NCBI RefSeq assembly: GCF_014083985.1
Contig: NZ_CP046907.1
Span: 4,812,501 to 4,876,500, forward strand
From: Streptomyces sp. SCUT-3
Lineage (GTDB): Bacteria; Actinomycetota; Actinomycetes; Streptomycetales; Streptomycetaceae
Length of the DNA: 64,000 nt
Direction of reading: 5' to 3'
The notes beneath the pieces were generated by a model that had not been told where the DNA came from, ran no database searches, and was given only the letters and a program-made list of their open reading frames with translations. Positions within the stretch are counted from its first letter, which is position 1. The number at the start of each line of letters is the position of its first letter. Positions 10,001-21,140 of this stretch are shown in pieces. Made by a program: the position numbers and the translations under genes.

Positions 10001-11655
10001 AGGGCGGCCAGCTGCCCGGCCACAAGGTCTACCCGTGGGTCGCGAAGACCCGGCACTCCACCCCGGGCGTCGGCCTGATCTCCCCGCCGCCGCACCACGA
10101 CATCTACTCCATCGAGGACCTCGCCCAGCTCATCCACGACCTGAAGAACGCCAACCCGTCGGCCCGCATCCACGTGAAGCTGGTCTCCGAGGTCGGCGTC
10201 GGCACGGTCGCGGCGGGCGTGTCCAAGGCCCACGCGGACGTCGTCCTGATCTCCGGCCACGACGGCGGAACCGGCGCCTCCCCGCTGACCTCCCTCAAGC
10301 ACGCGGGCGGCCCCTGGGAGCTCGGCCTCGCCGAGACCCAGCAGACCCTGCTGCTCAACGGCCTGCGCGACCGCATCGTGGTGCAGACCGACGGCCAGCT
10401 CAAGACCGGCCGCGACGTCGTGATCGCCGCCCTGCTCGGCGCCGAGGAGTTCGGCTTCGCCACCGCGCCCCTGGTCGTCTCCGGCTGCGTCATGATGCGC
10501 GTGTGCCACCTCGACACCTGCCCGGTCGGCATCGCCACCCAGAACCCGGTGCTGCGCGAGCGCTACGCCGGCAAGGCCGAGCACGTGGTGAACTTCTTCG
10601 AGTTCATCGCCGAGGAGGTCCGCGAGCTCCTCGCCGAGCTCGGCTTCCGCTCTATCGAGGAGGCCGTCGGCCACGCCGAGCTGATCGACACCGGCCGCGC
10701 GATCGACCACTGGAAGGCCCAGGGCCTGGACCTGGCACCGCTGCTGCACGTGCCCGACCTGCCCGCCGGCGCCGCCCGCCACCAGGTCGTCGGCCAGGAC
10801 CACGGACTCGACAAGGCCCTGGACAAGCAGCTCATCGAGCTCGCCGCCGACGCCCTGGAGAACGGCAACCCGGTGCGCGCCCAGGTCAAGGTGCGCAACA
10901 CCAACCGCACGGTCGGCACCATGCTCGGCCACGAGGTGACCAAGCGGTACGGCGGGGCGGGCCTGCCCGAGAACACCGTCGACATCACCTTCACCGGGTC
11001 CGCCGGCCAGTCCTTCGGCGCCTTCGTGCCCAAGGGCGTCACCCTGCGCCTGGAGGGCGACGCCAACGACTACGTCGGCAAGGGCCTGTCCGGCGGCCGG
11101 ATCGTCGTCCGCCCGGACCGCGCGGCCGACCACCTGGCCGAGTACTCCACCATCGCCGGCAACACCATCGGCTACGGCGCCACCGGCGGCGAGATCTACC
11201 TGCGCGGCCGCGTGGGCGAGCGCTTCTGCGTCCGCAACTCCGGCGCCACGGTCGTCGCCGAGGGCGTGGGCGACCACGGCTGCGAGTACATGACCGGCGG
11301 ACGCGCCGTCGTCCTGGGCGAGACCGGCCGCAACTTCGCGGCCGGCATGTCCGGCGGCATCGCCTACGTGCTCGACCTCGACCCGGACAACGTCAACACC
11401 GGCATGGTCGACGTCGAGGCCCTCGACGCCGCCGACATCCAGTGGCTGCACGACGCGGTGCGCCGCCACAAGGAGGAGACCGGCTCCACCGTCGCCGAGA
11501 AGCTGCTCGCCGACTGGGGAACCACCCTCACCCGCTTCGGCAAGATCATGCCGAGGGACTACAAGGCAGTGCTCGCCGCCAAGGACGCCGCCGAGCTGGC
11601 CGGGCTCTCCGAGTCCGACACCGTTGCGAAGATGATGGAGGCGGCACATGGCTGA
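7075..11655 (+). CDS. gltB: Glutamate synthase large subunit
   Basis: Makes two glutamates from glutamine and 2-oxoglutarate. The 1526-residue protein has the usual order: a propeptide with catalytic Cys38 exposed after cleavage ([10 protein letters not shown]) in a class II amidotransferase domain (about 38-430), a central linker domain, an FMN/2-oxoglutarate barrel (about 830-1200) with the 3Fe-4S ligands [13 protein letters not shown] (from residue 1138), and a C-terminal Gly-rich beta-helix. The ATG at 7075 follows GGGAGA; an in-frame ATG 13 codons upstream lacks a ribosome site. The end overlaps gltD by eight bases, so the subunits are probably translated in a coupled way. Confidence 0.97.
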   Translation: MRSASTHSVPETFPGRAHMDGRPAPQGMYDPRNEHDACGVGFVATLTGEADHALVEQALTVLTNLEHRGATGAEPDSGDGAGILVQVPDAFLRETAGFELPAAGAYAVGIAFLPVGDDDCDKAKDAIEGIAAEEKLAVLGWREVPVAPGILGATARSTMPRFEQLFVADAEGARTGLELDRVAFVLRKRAEREADVYFPSLSARTMVYKGMLTTGQLEPFFPDLSDERFATAIALVHSRFSTNTFPSWPLAHPYRFVAHNGEINTVMGNRNWMRARESRLASDLIPGDLDRIFPVCTPGASDSASFDEVLELLHLGGRSLPHSVLMMIPEAWENHDSMDPARRAFYEYHSTIMEPWDGPACVTFTDGTLVGAVLDRNGLRPGRYWVTDDGLVVLSSEVGVLDIDPARVVRKGRLQPGRMFLVDTAEHRIVENDEIKAQLAAENPYQEWLDAGLVGIDELPEREHIVHTHASVTRRQQTFGYTEEELRVILTPMAKAGAEPIGSMGTDSPIAALSERPRLLFDYFTQLFAQVTNPPLDAIREELVTSLVSVVGPQGNLLVPAPASCRSVTLPFPVIDNDELAKLIHINADGDMPGMKSATLSGLYRVAGGGEALAARLAEICAEADAAIEAGARIIVLSDRHSDAEHAPIPSLLLTSAVHHHLIRTKQRTDVGLIVEAGDVREVHHVALLVGYGAAAVNPYLAMESVEDLVRAGTFLTGIEPETAIRNLIKALGKGVLKVMSKMGISTVASYRGAQVFEAVGLDQEFVNTYFHGTATKIGGVGLDVVAAEVAARHAKAYPASGIAAAHRRLDIGGEYQWRREGEPHLFDPDTVFRLQHATRTRRYDIFKQYTARVNEQSERLMTLRGLFGFKAGERTPVPIDEVEPVSAIVKRFSTGAMSYGSISQEAHETLAVAMNRLGAKSNTGEGGEDPDRLYDPARRSAIKQVASGRFGVTSEYLVNADDIQIKMAQGAKPGEGGQLPGHKVYPWVAKTRHSTPGVGLISPPPHHDIYSIEDLAQLIHDLKNANPSARIHVKLVSEVGVGTVAAGVSKAHADVVLISGHDGGTGASPLTSLKHAGGPWELGLAETQQTLLLNGLRDRIVVQTDGQLKTGRDVVIAALLGAEEFGFATAPLVVSGCVMMRVCHLDTCPVGIATQNPVLRERYAGKAEHVVNFFEFIAEEVRELLAELGFRSIEEAVGHAELIDTGRAIDHWKAQGLDLAPLLHVPDLPAGAARHQVVGQDHGLDKALDKQLIELAADALENGNPVRAQVKVRNTNRTVGTMLGHEVTKRYGGAGLPENTVDITFTGSAGQSFGAFVPKGVTLRLEGDANDYVGKGLSGGRIVVRPDRAADHLAEYSTIAGNTIGYGATGGEIYLRGRVGERFCVRNSGATVVAEGVGDHGCEYMTGGRAVVLGETGRNFAAGMSGGIAYVLDLDPDNVNTGMVDVEALDAADIQWLHDAVRRHKEETGSTVAEKLLADWGTTLTRFGKIMPRDYKAVLAAKDAAELAGLSESDTVAKMMEAAHG

Positions 11656-13111
11656 CCCGAAGGGATTCCTCACCACGCCGCAGCAGCACTGCGAGCGCCG
11701 CCCGGTCGAGGAGCGCAAGCAGGACTGGAACGAGGTCTACGTCCCCGGCGGGCTGCTGCCCATCATCACCGAGCAGGCCGGCCGCTGCATGGACTGCGGC
11801 ATCCCGTTCTGCCACAACGGCTGCCCGCTGGGGAACCTCATCCCCGAGTGGAACGACTACGCCTGGCGCGGTGACTGGAAGGCCGCCATCGAGCGGCTGC
11901 ACGCCACCAACAACTTCCCGGAGTTCACCGGGCGGCTGTGCCCGGCCCCGTGCGAGTCGGCCTGCGTCCTGGGCATCAACCGGGACCCGGTGACCATCAA
12001 GAACGTCGAGGTCACCATCATTGACAAGGCGTGGGACAACGGCGACGTCGCCCCGCAGCCCCCCGAGCGCCTGTCCGGCAAGACCGTCGCCGTCATCGGC
12101 TCCGGCCCCGCCGGCCTGGCAGCCGCCCAGCAGCTCACCCGCGCCGGGCACACCGTGGCGGTGTACGAGCGCGCCGACCGCATCGGCGGCCTGCTGCGCT
12201 ACGGCATCCCCGAGTTCAAGATGGAGAAGCGGCACATCAACCGCCGCATCGAGCAGATGCGCGCGGAGGGCACCAAGTTCCGCACCGGCGTGCAGGTCGG
12301 CACCGACATCGACGGCGACCGGCTCAAGCGCCGCTACGACGCGGTCGTCATCGCCGCCGGCGCCACCCAGTGGCGCGACCTGCCCGTGCCCGGGCGCGAG
12401 CTCAAGGGCGTCTACCAGGCCATGGAGTACCTGCCCCTGGCCAACAAGGTCCAGGAGGGCGACTACGTCACCCCGCCGGTCTCGGCCGAGGGCAAGCACG
12501 TGGTCGTCATCGGCGGCGGCGACACCGGCGCGGACTGCGTCGGCACCGCCCACCGCCAGGGCGCGGCCTCGGTCACCCAGCTCGAGATCATGCCGCAGCC
12601 GTCGGAGACCCGGCCCGCGCACCAGCCCTGGCCGACCATGCCGATGACCTACAAGGTCACCTCGGCCCACGAGGAGGGCGGCGAGCGCGTCTACGCCGTC
12701 AGCACCACCCACTTCGAGGGCGACGAGGACGGCAACGTCCAGTTCCTGCACCTGGTCGAGGTCGAGTTCAAGGACGGGAAGTTCGAGCCCAAGCCCGGCA
12801 CCGGGCGGAGGATCCCCGCGCAGCTGGTCACCCTGGCCATGGGCTTCACCGGCACCGACCGGAAGAACGGCCTGGTCGAGCAGCTCGGCCTGGAGCTGGA
12901 CAACCGCGGCAACATCGCCCGCGACGGCAACTACGCCACCAACGTCGACGGCGTCTTCGTCGCCGGCGACGCCGGCCGCGGCCAGTCGCTGATCGTGTGG
13001 GCCATCGCCGAGGGACGCTCCGCCGCCAAGGCGGTGGACGCCTACCTCACCGGCACCCCCAGCACCCTCCCGGCCCCGATCCGCCCCACCGACCGCCCCC
13101 TGACGGTCTGA
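11648..13111 (+). CDS. gltD: Glutamate synthase small subunit
   Basis: The 487-residue FAD/NAD(P)H partner that passes electrons to GltB. The N-terminal domain has the cysteine clusters [14 protein letters not shown] and [10 protein letters not shown], which ligate 4Fe-4S centres. Two Rossmann folds follow: [10 protein letters not shown] near residue 150 (FAD) and [10 protein letters not shown] near 295 (NAD(P)H). The C-terminal [14 protein letters not shown] closes the FAD site. It overlaps the gltB end by eight bases; the ribosome binding site GGAGG lies in the last gltB codons. A 19-pair hairpin follows at 13134. Confidence 0.97.
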   Translation: MADPKGFLTTPQQHCERRPVEERKQDWNEVYVPGGLLPIITEQAGRCMDCGIPFCHNGCPLGNLIPEWNDYAWRGDWKAAIERLHATNNFPEFTGRLCPAPCESACVLGINRDPVTIKNVEVTIIDKAWDNGDVAPQPPERLSGKTVAVIGSGPAGLAAAQQLTRAGHTVAVYERADRIGGLLRYGIPEFKMEKRHINRRIEQMRAEGTKFRTGVQVGTDIDGDRLKRRYDAVVIAAGATQWRDLPVPGRELKGVYQAMEYLPLANKVQEGDYVTPPVSAEGKHVVVIGGGDTGADCVGTAHRQGAASVTQLEIMPQPSETRPAHQPWPTMPMTYKVTSAHEEGGERVYAVSTTHFEGDEDGNVQFLHLVEVEFKDGKFEPKPGTGRRIPAQLVTLAMGFTGTDRKNGLVEQLGLELDNRGNIARDGNYATNVDGVFVAGDAGRGQSLIVWAIAEGRSAAKAVDAYLTGTPSTLPAPIRPTDRPLTV

Positions 13112-13133
13112 CGGCGGGACCCCGCCCGCGACA

Positions 13134-13177
13134 CGCCGACGGCGCCCGGCAGCACCCGCTGCCGGGCGCCGTCGGCG
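13134..13177. terminator. Bidirectional terminator between gltD and the VOC gene
   Basis: Nineteen perfect base pairs (arms 13134-13152 and 13159-13177) with a six-base loop lie between two convergent genes. It should work in both directions. Confidence 0.8.
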
Positions 13178-13198
13178 TCCGCACGGCCGTGTCCCCGC

Positions 13199-13579
13199 TC
13201 AGCCCTGCCCGTAGCACAGGCAGAACGGGTGCCCGGCCGGATCGGCGAAGACCCGGAAACCGCGCTTCTCCCCGCCGCTGTCGTGCAGGAACACCGCCCC
13301 CAGGGCGAGCACCTGCTCCTGCGCCCGCTCCACGTCCTCGCGCGTGTCCACCTCGAGGTCCAGGTGCATCTGCTGCGGGTGCGCGGAATCCGGCCACTGC
13401 GGCGGGACGTGGTCGGGGGCCTTCTGGAACGCCAGGGGAGTGGTGCCGTCCCCGCCGGCCAGCGTCACCCACGACTCGTCGAGCTCCTTCAGCTCCCAGC
13501 CCAGGATCTGCTGGTAGAAGCGGCCCAGGGCGGCCGGGTCCGGACAGTCGATCACCATCACCTGCATCTTCGCGATCAT
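13199..13579 (-). CDS. VOC-family (glyoxalase/bleomycin-resistance-like) protein
   Basis: A 126-residue, single-module vicinal-oxygen-chelate protein. It opens MQVMVIDCPDPAALGRFYQQILGWEL, typical of the Glyoxalase_6 type, and has a His in QMHLDLEVD and a C-terminal FADPAGHPFCLC strand where metal ligands usually lie. The family covers lyases, dioxygenases and binding proteins, so the substrate cannot be named. The first ATG (13579) is used; a second Met five codons in is possible. It converges on gltD across a shared terminator. Confidence 0.88.
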   Translation of the reverse strand: MIAKMQVMVIDCPDPAALGRFYQQILGWELKELDESWVTLAGGDGTTPLAFQKAPDHVPPQWPDSAHPQQMHLDLEVDTREDVERAQEQVLALGAVFLHDSGGEKRGFRVFADPAGHPFCLCYGQG

Positions 13580-13666
13580 CCGGCCAGTCTCACGCCCCCG
13601 CGCGGCACGCTCAACCGCCCGGCGCAGGCCTGGCCGAAAAGCGGCGCCCGGCCCCGGGAAGCCCCC

Positions 13667-14905
13667 TCAGCCGCGCAGCGCCAGGTAGTGCGCCCGGCGC
13701 TGCGGGTCACAGGCCAGCTCCACCGCGGCGAACGCCATCGCCAGCGCCCCCGCCCGCACCGCGTCGTCCGCCGCCGCGCCGCCCGCCAGCTCGGCGAACC
13801 GCGGCGTGTGCGGATCCGCGTCCGCCCCCGCCAGCCCCAGGTGCGGATGGATCGCCGGCAGCGCGTGCGTCACGTTGCCCATGTCCGTCGACGCGCCCAG
13901 CCGCCGCGGCCCGGCCGGAGGCGCCGGCACCTCCCGGCCCGCCGCGGCCAGGCCCCGCGCGTACGCGCCCATCAGCCACTCGTCGTTGCGCAGGTCCAGG
14001 TAGTCCGGCTGCGTCGCCCGCACCTCCACCCCGCACCCCGTGGCCGTCGCCGCCCCCCGGAAGCAGTTCAGCACCCGCTCCCTGGCCACGGACAGCTCCG
14101 CGGCCGTCGGCGTGCGCACCTCGTACTCCAGCACCGTCCGGTCCGGCACGATGTTCGTCCGCTCGCCCCCGTGCCGCACGATCCCCGCCACCCGGTACCC
14201 GTCCGGCAACTGCTGCCGCAGCTGGCCCACCGCGACCTGCGCCACCACCGCCGCGTCCCCCGCGTTGACCCCCAGGTGCGGCGCCAGCCCCGCGTGCGCC
14301 GCCCGCCCCGTGAACACCACCTCGAAACGGGCCACCGCCGTCGTCGACGACCGCGGGTCCACGTCGTCGGCCCGCCCCGGGTGCACCATCATCGCCACCG
14401 TCACGTCGTCGAAGACGCCCGCCTCCAGCATCAGGGCCTTGCCCCCGCCCTCCTCCTCGGCCGGCGTGCCCAGCAGCTTCACCCGCAGCCCCAGCTCGTC
14501 CGCCACCGCCGACAGCCCGACCGCCGCCCCGGCCCCCGCCGCGCAGATCACGTTGTGCCCGCACGCGTGCCCCAGCCCCGGCAGCGCGTCGTACTCCGCG
14601 CACACCCCCACCGTCAGGTCCCCCGAACCGCACACCGCGGTCAGCGCCGTCGGAAGCCCCGCGACCCCCCGCTCCACCGCGAACCCCGCACCCTCCAGCA
14701 GGCCGCCCAGCCGCTCCGCGGCCCGCACCTCCCCGAACGCCGTCTCCGGATCCGCGTGCAGGGCCCGCGCCAGCCCCACCAGCCGCCCCTCGTACCCGGC
14801 CAGCCGCTCCACGACCCGCTCCCGGAACCGGACCACGGAAGAAGACCCCGACGACCCCGACGACCCCGACGGCCCCGACACTGAAGACCCCGACACTGAA
14901 GACAT
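13667..14905 (-). CDS. M20-family amidohydrolase/peptidase
   Basis: A 412-residue zinc hydrolase of the M20D (AbgB/hippurate hydrolase-like) group. Metal-site signatures are ADPETAFGE, EYDALPGLGHACGHN and PAEEEGGGK, with a dimerisation domain in the middle (TGRAAHAG) and a late His in HPHLG. The likely reaction is hydrolysis of N-acyl or p-aminobenzoyl amides; the exact substrate is unknown. The ATG at 14905 follows GAGGGA. Residues 1-22 are a Ser/Gly/Val run encoded by short tandem repeats, and an alternative GTG at 14836 would skip it but has no ribosome site. It is divergent from pepN. Confidence 0.88.
   Translation of the reverse strand: MSSVSGSSVSGPSGSSGSSGSSSVVRFRERVVERLAGYEGRLVGLARALHADPETAFGEVRAAERLGGLLEGAGFAVERGVAGLPTALTAVCGSGDLTVGVCAEYDALPGLGHACGHNVICAAGAGAAVGLSAVADELGLRVKLLGTPAEEEGGGKALMLEAGVFDDVTVAMMVHPGRADDVDPRSSTTAVARFEVVFTGRAAHAGLAPHLGVNAGDAAVVAQVAVGQLRQQLPDGYRVAGIVRHGGERTNIVPDRTVLEYEVRTPTAAELSVARERVLNCFRGAATATGCGVEVRATQPDYLDLRNDEWLMGAYARGLAAAGREVPAPPAGPRRLGASTDMGNVTHALPAIHPHLGLAGADADPHTPRFAELAGGAAADDAVRAGALAMAFAAVELACDPQRRAHYLALRG
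14844..14902. repeat. Short tandem repeats at the M20 gene 5' end
   Basis: Four 9-base units of the GACCCCGAC type (14844-14879, one with a single change) run into a longer unit ACTGAA-GACCCCGAC that begins to repeat. All lie inside the first 22 codons of the minus-strand gene and encode its Ser/Gly/Val start. This is a candidate for slippage-driven length change. Confidence 0.7.
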
Positions 14906-14999
14906 CGCACCCGTCCCTCTCGCACGGCCCCGTTCCACCGGTTCCCAGCCTGCCCCAAACCCCGCTGCGACCGGCAACCGCATGCGGCAGCATGAGCCC

Positions 15000-17554
<2,555 letters not shown>

Positions 17555-17563
17555 CCGGCCCGC

Positions 17564-17607
17564 CCCGGCCGGGGCGCACCCCCGGCCGGGGGTGCGCCCC
17601 GGCCGGG
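17564..17607 (+). terminator. Perfect 44-base palindrome after pepN
   Basis: Twenty-two perfect pairs around a GGCC centre, starting ten bases after the pepN stop. It has the same arm length as the palindrome after trpA and no T-tract. Confidence 0.7.
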
Positions 17608-17645
17608 CGGCCGGCCCGCCCGTCCACCTCTCACGGAAGGCCCCC

Positions 17646-18359
17646 ATGACCCACCCGCACGACACCGCCCCCGCACCCGACCCCCGCGTCAGCGTCCACG
17701 GCGAGGCCCACCTCGAGGTCGAACCCGAACTCGCCCGCATCGGCATCGTCGTCACCGCCCGCGGCACCGACCGCCGCCACACCCTCGACGACCTCACCCG
17801 CCGCAACAGCCGCTGCCTCGAACTCCTCCGCGGCTACGGGGACGCCGTCGAGTCGATCGAGAGCGGCGCCCTCCACGTCGCCCCCGAACTCGCCAAAGGA
17901 CGCGGCGAACGCGTCCGCGCCCACCACGGCAGCGTCCGCATCAACGCCACCGTCACCGACTTCTCCGTCCTCGGAGAACTCACCACCCGCCTCGGCGACC
18001 TCGAACTCACCCACGTCAGCGGACCCTGGTGGTCGCTGCGCCCCGACAGCCCCGCCCACCGCCGCGTCCGCCAACAGGCGGTCCAGGAGGCCGTCCGGCG
18101 CGCCCGCGAGTACGCCGAAGCCCTCGGCTCCCGCCTCCTGACCCTCACCGAACTCGCCGACCCCGGAGCCGAAACCCCCTACGCGCCCAGGGCCGCCGGC
18201 TTCGCGCCCGCGCCCGCCGGGGCCGCCCGCGGCCTCGCGGCCGAACCCGCCCCCCTCGACCTCGAACCCCAGCGGCAGACCGTCCGAGCCCGCGTCACCG
18301 CCCGCTTCACCATGACCCCGCCCGACCTCGGCGCACCGGCCGGACAGCAGCCCGGCTGA
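17646..18359 (+). CDS. SIMPL (DUF541) domain protein
   Basis: A 237-residue protein of the SIMPL/DUF541 family. It begins with a strand VSVHGEAHLEVEPELARIGIVVTARG and has the usual helix (LDDLTRRNSRCLELL) and a second alpha/beta unit ending RARVTARFTM. Many family members are secreted; here I see no signal peptide, so it may be cytoplasmic. The molecular function of the family is not established. The ATG at 17646 follows GGAAGG. The C-terminal quarter is Ala/Pro-rich. It lies between two hairpins and is probably a single-gene unit, or is co-transcribed with pepN at reduced level. Confidence 0.85.
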   Translation: MTHPHDTAPAPDPRVSVHGEAHLEVEPELARIGIVVTARGTDRRHTLDDLTRRNSRCLELLRGYGDAVESIESGALHVAPELAKGRGERVRAHHGSVRINATVTDFSVLGELTTRLGDLELTHVSGPWWSLRPDSPAHRRVRQQAVQEAVRRAREYAEALGSRLLTLTELADPGAETPYAPRAAGFAPAPAGAARGLAAEPAPLDLEPQRQTVRARVTARFTMTPPDLGAPAGQQPG

Positions 18360-18367
18360 CGGACCGA

Positions 18368-18402
18368 CGGCCCCGGCCGCACCGCACCGCCCCCCGGGGC
18401 CG
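18368..18402 (+). terminator. Hairpin after the SIMPL gene
   Basis: A nine-pair stem (CGGCCCCGG with CCGGGGCCG) with a 17-base loop starts nine bases after the stop codon. There is no T-tract. Confidence 0.5.
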
Positions 18403-18544
18403 GAAGGACCGCGGCCGGGCCCACGCTCCGGCGCACCCGTCCGGAGCACCCGTCCGCCGGACCCTCCCGACGCACCCGCAAAACCTCCACCAAGACGTCC
18501 ACGCGCCGCAGCCGCGACAGAACCGTCTACCAACAGGTAGCACC

Positions 18545-18550
18545 TAGGCT
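18545..18550 (+). promoter_or_regulatory. -10 box for a leaderless pyk transcript
   Basis: TAGGCT ends seven bases before the pyk ATG, which would put the transcription start at the start codon. No Shine-Dalgarno precedes the ATG. The -35 region is not recognisable. Confidence 0.5.
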
Positions 18551-18556
18551 CGACCC

Positions 18557-19996
18557 ATGCGCCGAGCAAAGATCGTCTGCACCCTCGGGCCCGCCACCGG
18601 CACCTACGACCGGATCAGAGCCCTGGTCGACGCGGGAATGGACGTCGCCCGACTCAACATGAGCCACGGCACCCACGCCGAACACAGCACCCGCTACGAC
18701 CACGTCCGTACGGCCTCCGACGAAACCGGACGCAGCGTCGGTGTCCTCGCCGACCTCCAGGGCCCCAAGATCCGACTCGGCACCTTCGCCGAAGGGCCCG
18801 TCCTCCTCGAGGCCGGCGACCCCTTCACCATCAGCTGCGAGAACGTCCCCGGCGACCGTCACCGCTGCAGCACCACCTACCCCAAGCTCTCCACCGACGT
18901 CGCCCCCGGCGACCACATCCTCGTCGACGACGGCCGCGTCACCCTCGAGGTCACCCGCATCGACGGCCCCCGCGTCCACACCACCGTCCTGGACGGCGGC
19001 ATCCTCTCCGACCACAAGGCGATCAACCTCCCCGGCACCACCACCACCTCCCTCCCCGCCCTCTCCGACAAGGACGTCCGCGACCTGAGGTGGGCCCTGC
19101 GCCGGGGCGCCGACCTCGTCGCCCTCTCCCACGTCCGCAACGCCCACGACATCGACCACGTCCACCGCGTCATGGACGAGGAGGGCCGCCGGCTCCCCGT
19201 CATCGCCAAGATCGAGAAGCCCCAGGCCGTCGAAAACCTCCCCGCCGTCGTCGACGCCTTCGACGGCATCATGATCGCCAGGGGCGACCTCGGCGTCGAA
19301 ACACCCCTCGAGGACGTCCCCCACATCCAGAAACGGGCCGTCAAACTCGCCAGGCGCAACGCCAAACCCGTCATCGTCGCCACCCAGATGCTCGACTCCA
19401 TGGTCGACGCCTCCCGCCCCACCCGCGCCGAGGCCTCCGACGTCGCCAACGCCGTCATGGACGGCGCCGACGCGCTCATGCTCTCCGGCGAGACCGGCAT
19501 CGGCGCCCACCCCGTCGAAGCCGTCGAGACCATGGCCCGCATCATCACCGCCGTCGAGGAGGAGACCCTCGCCGCCGGCCTCGCCCCCCTCGCCGCCCGC
19601 GACAAGCCCCGCACCCAGGGAGGGGCCGTCGCCCGCGCCGCCGCCGAGATGGGCGACTTCCTCCACGCCACCCACCTCGTCGCCTTCACCGCCAGCGGCG
19701 ACACGGCCCGCCGACTCGCCCGCTACCGCCCGCCCGTCCCCGTCCTCGCCTTCACCCCCGAACCCGCCACCCGCTCCCAGCTCTCCCTCACCTGGGGCAC
19801 CGAGACCTTCCTCGGGCCCGTCGCCGCCAACACCGACGAGATGGTCGGCCAGGTCGACGAACAACTCCTGCGCATCGGCCGCTGCAAGCCCGGCGACACC
19901 GTCATCATCACCGCCGGCTCGCCCCCCGGGACCCCGGGCAGCACCAACCTCGTCCGCGTCCACCACATCGGCGAACGCGCCACCCGCCGCGCCTGA
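18557..19996 (+). CDS. pyk: Pyruvate kinase
   Basis: Last step of glycolysis: phosphoenolpyruvate plus ADP to pyruvate plus ATP. The 479-residue length is normal. Visible features are RAKIVCTLGPAT, LNMSHGTH, the active-site Lys in IAKIEKPQAVENL, the metal-binding MIARGDLGVE, and ATQMLDSM; the B domain lies at about 70-170, and the C-terminal domain (about 345-479) is the usual effector-binding fold. The ATG lacks a ribosome site and is preceded by a well-placed TAGGCT, so the mRNA is probably leaderless. It converges on the LAGLIDADG-type gene. Confidence 0.96.
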   Translation: MRRAKIVCTLGPATGTYDRIRALVDAGMDVARLNMSHGTHAEHSTRYDHVRTASDETGRSVGVLADLQGPKIRLGTFAEGPVLLEAGDPFTISCENVPGDRHRCSTTYPKLSTDVAPGDHILVDDGRVTLEVTRIDGPRVHTTVLDGGILSDHKAINLPGTTTTSLPALSDKDVRDLRWALRRGADLVALSHVRNAHDIDHVHRVMDEEGRRLPVIAKIEKPQAVENLPAVVDAFDGIMIARGDLGVETPLEDVPHIQKRAVKLARRNAKPVIVATQMLDSMVDASRPTRAEASDVANAVMDGADALMLSGETGIGAHPVEAVETMARIITAVEEETLAAGLAPLAARDKPRTQGGAVARAAAEMGDFLHATHLVAFTASGDTARRLARYRPPVPVLAFTPEPATRSQLSLTWGTETFLGPVAANTDEMVGQVDEQLLRIGRCKPGDTVIITAGSPPGTPGSTNLVRVHHIGERATRRA

Positions 19997-20072
19997 CCCG
20001 CGCCCGGCCCGCACCGCCCGCCGCGCGCAACCCGCGCCGCCCGGCACCGCCCGGCACCACCTGCGCCCCGAC

Positions 20073-20093
20073 CGCCCCGCACCGGCCGGGGCG
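20073..20093. terminator. Hairpin between pyk and the LAGLIDADG-type gene
   Basis: A seven-pair GC stem with a seven-base loop in the gap between convergent genes; a second weaker pairing (20063-20069 with 20088-20094) overlaps it. Confidence 0.45.
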
Positions 20094-20096
20094 CGC

Positions 20097-20888
20097 TCAG
20101 TACTTGGCCCCCACGTGCAGGTCCATCAACGCCACCGACTCCCGCCGCGCCACGGAGATGTTGCGCGCCCCCGTGCGCTTCCAGGCGACGCCCAGCCGGT
20201 CCAGCGTCGCGGTGCACAGCCGCATGATGTCCTCCGACGCATTGGTGAAGAAGTACCGCGGGTACTCGTAGTGCCTGGGGCCGTCGGCGAGGTGCCGGAC
20301 GATCCGGTTGGTCGTGCGGCAGCCGTCGGAGTGGAACAGCCCGCGGACCAGTTCCCAGGGGTGGGAGTCGGCCATGTCCTGCTGCCAGGGCTCCAGCCTG
20401 ATGCGCCGGTGGTGCTTCCTGCCCGGACCGTGCTGGGGGAAGTGGCAGACCAGGTGCTTGGAGTAGACCTTGACGTAGGTGCAGCCGGGGGCCCGCACAC
20501 GGCACACCCTGTTGCCCGGCCAGACCGCCTGCACGGCGCCCGCGGCCGCGTCGATGAGCCCGGGCCAGCGGTTGTCGCACGCGATGCGCAGGCACTGCAC
20601 CCCCCTGCGGTGGGCGCTGATGCAACCGTCGCCGAGGTAGAGGCCGAGAAGGTAGACGTATTCGGCGGCGGGGGCGGGCGGAGACGGTGTTTCGGCACAC
20701 AGGCCGCACGACGTCCCGCTTCTGCGGGGCAACGGCTCGATGCGCACCGTCCATTCCCGGATCGCGGAGCGGGATATGCCGGTGTGTCTGCTGACCGAGT
20801 TGAGGCTGCGGCCGTCGGAGAGGAGGGCGAGGGCGTGCCTGCGCGTTTCCAGGTCGTACACGGGCACGAGAATGGCCCGGGCCTTCAC
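20097..20888 (-). CDS. HTH plus LAGLIDADG-type DNA-binding/endonuclease-like protein
   Basis: A 263-residue protein. Residues 15-50 form a helix-turn-helix of the transposase/resolvase type (ALLSDGRSLNSVSRHTGISR). A CxxC pair (61-64) follows. Two LAGLIDADG-like helices lie at 79-88 (YLLGLYLGDG) and 180-189 (LVRGLFHSDG), each ending in the acidic residue used for metal-dependent cleavage, with a basic beta region between them. A single-chain homing-endonuclease fold, active or reused as a regulator, is the best reading. The GTG start is weakly supported (no clear ribosome site). It stands between pyk and a tRNA gene; tRNA genes are common homing sites, but no intron or intein is seen. Confidence 0.75.
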   Translation of the reverse strand: MKARAILVPVYDLETRRHALALLSDGRSLNSVSRHTGISRSAIREWTVRIEPLPRRSGTSCGLCAETPSPPAPAAEYVYLLGLYLGDGCISAHRRGVQCLRIACDNRWPGLIDAAAGAVQAVWPGNRVCRVRAPGCTYVKVYSKHLVCHFPQHGPGRKHHRRIRLEPWQQDMADSHPWELVRGLFHSDGCRTTNRIVRHLADGPRHYEYPRYFFTNASEDIMRLCTATLDRLGVAWKRTGARNISVARRESVALMDLHVGAKY

Positions 20889-20970
20889 GTGACGGGCGGG
20901 ATCGGGGGTTCGTTCACCCTGACCGGCGAAAGCCGTCTACATGTTGGATACCTTGGAATAAAAGGGAAAA

Positions 20971-21043
20971 TGCCCCGGGTGGGATTCGAACCCACACTGA
21001 ATACTGTTTGAGAGTATCGCCTCTGCCGTTGGGCTACCGGGGC
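20971..21043 (-). tRNA. tRNA-Leu(CAA) with a short variable loop
   Basis: A complete cloverleaf of 73 bases reads on the minus strand: acceptor GCCCCGG/CCGGGGC, a three-pair D stem with D loop AACGGCAGA, anticodon stem ATACT/AGTAT with loop CTCAAAC (anticodon CAA at 21010-21008), variable loop TCAGT and T arm GTGGG-TTCGAAT-CCCAC, with A as discriminator base. CCA is not encoded; a T-rich stretch follows. CAA reads the Leu codon UUG, but the five-base variable loop is class I, while ordinary bacterial tRNA-Leu has a long variable arm. The D loop resembles tRNA-Gln. I recall a short leuX tRNA beside pdtaR in M. tuberculosis, which would make this a conserved oddity. Confidence 0.88.
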
Positions 21044-21140
21044 TCCTTTGAAACGAAGGATAGCGGAGACCCTTCGTGCCTCAAACATACAGGAGCTGGG
21101 TACTCTCGTGGGGCACCCCTGCCCAGAAGCGAGGAGCACA

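Noticed and set aside
7045-11718. A very long open frame on the minus strand opposite gltB
   Set aside because: It mirrors gltB codon structure in GC-rich DNA; the translation is Val/Gly/Asp/Leu-rich with no recognisable domain.
20097-20888. The HTH protein as an IS transposase
   Set aside because: There is no DDE or serine/tyrosine recombinase motif, no inverted repeats and no target duplication; the LAGLIDADG-like motifs explain it better.
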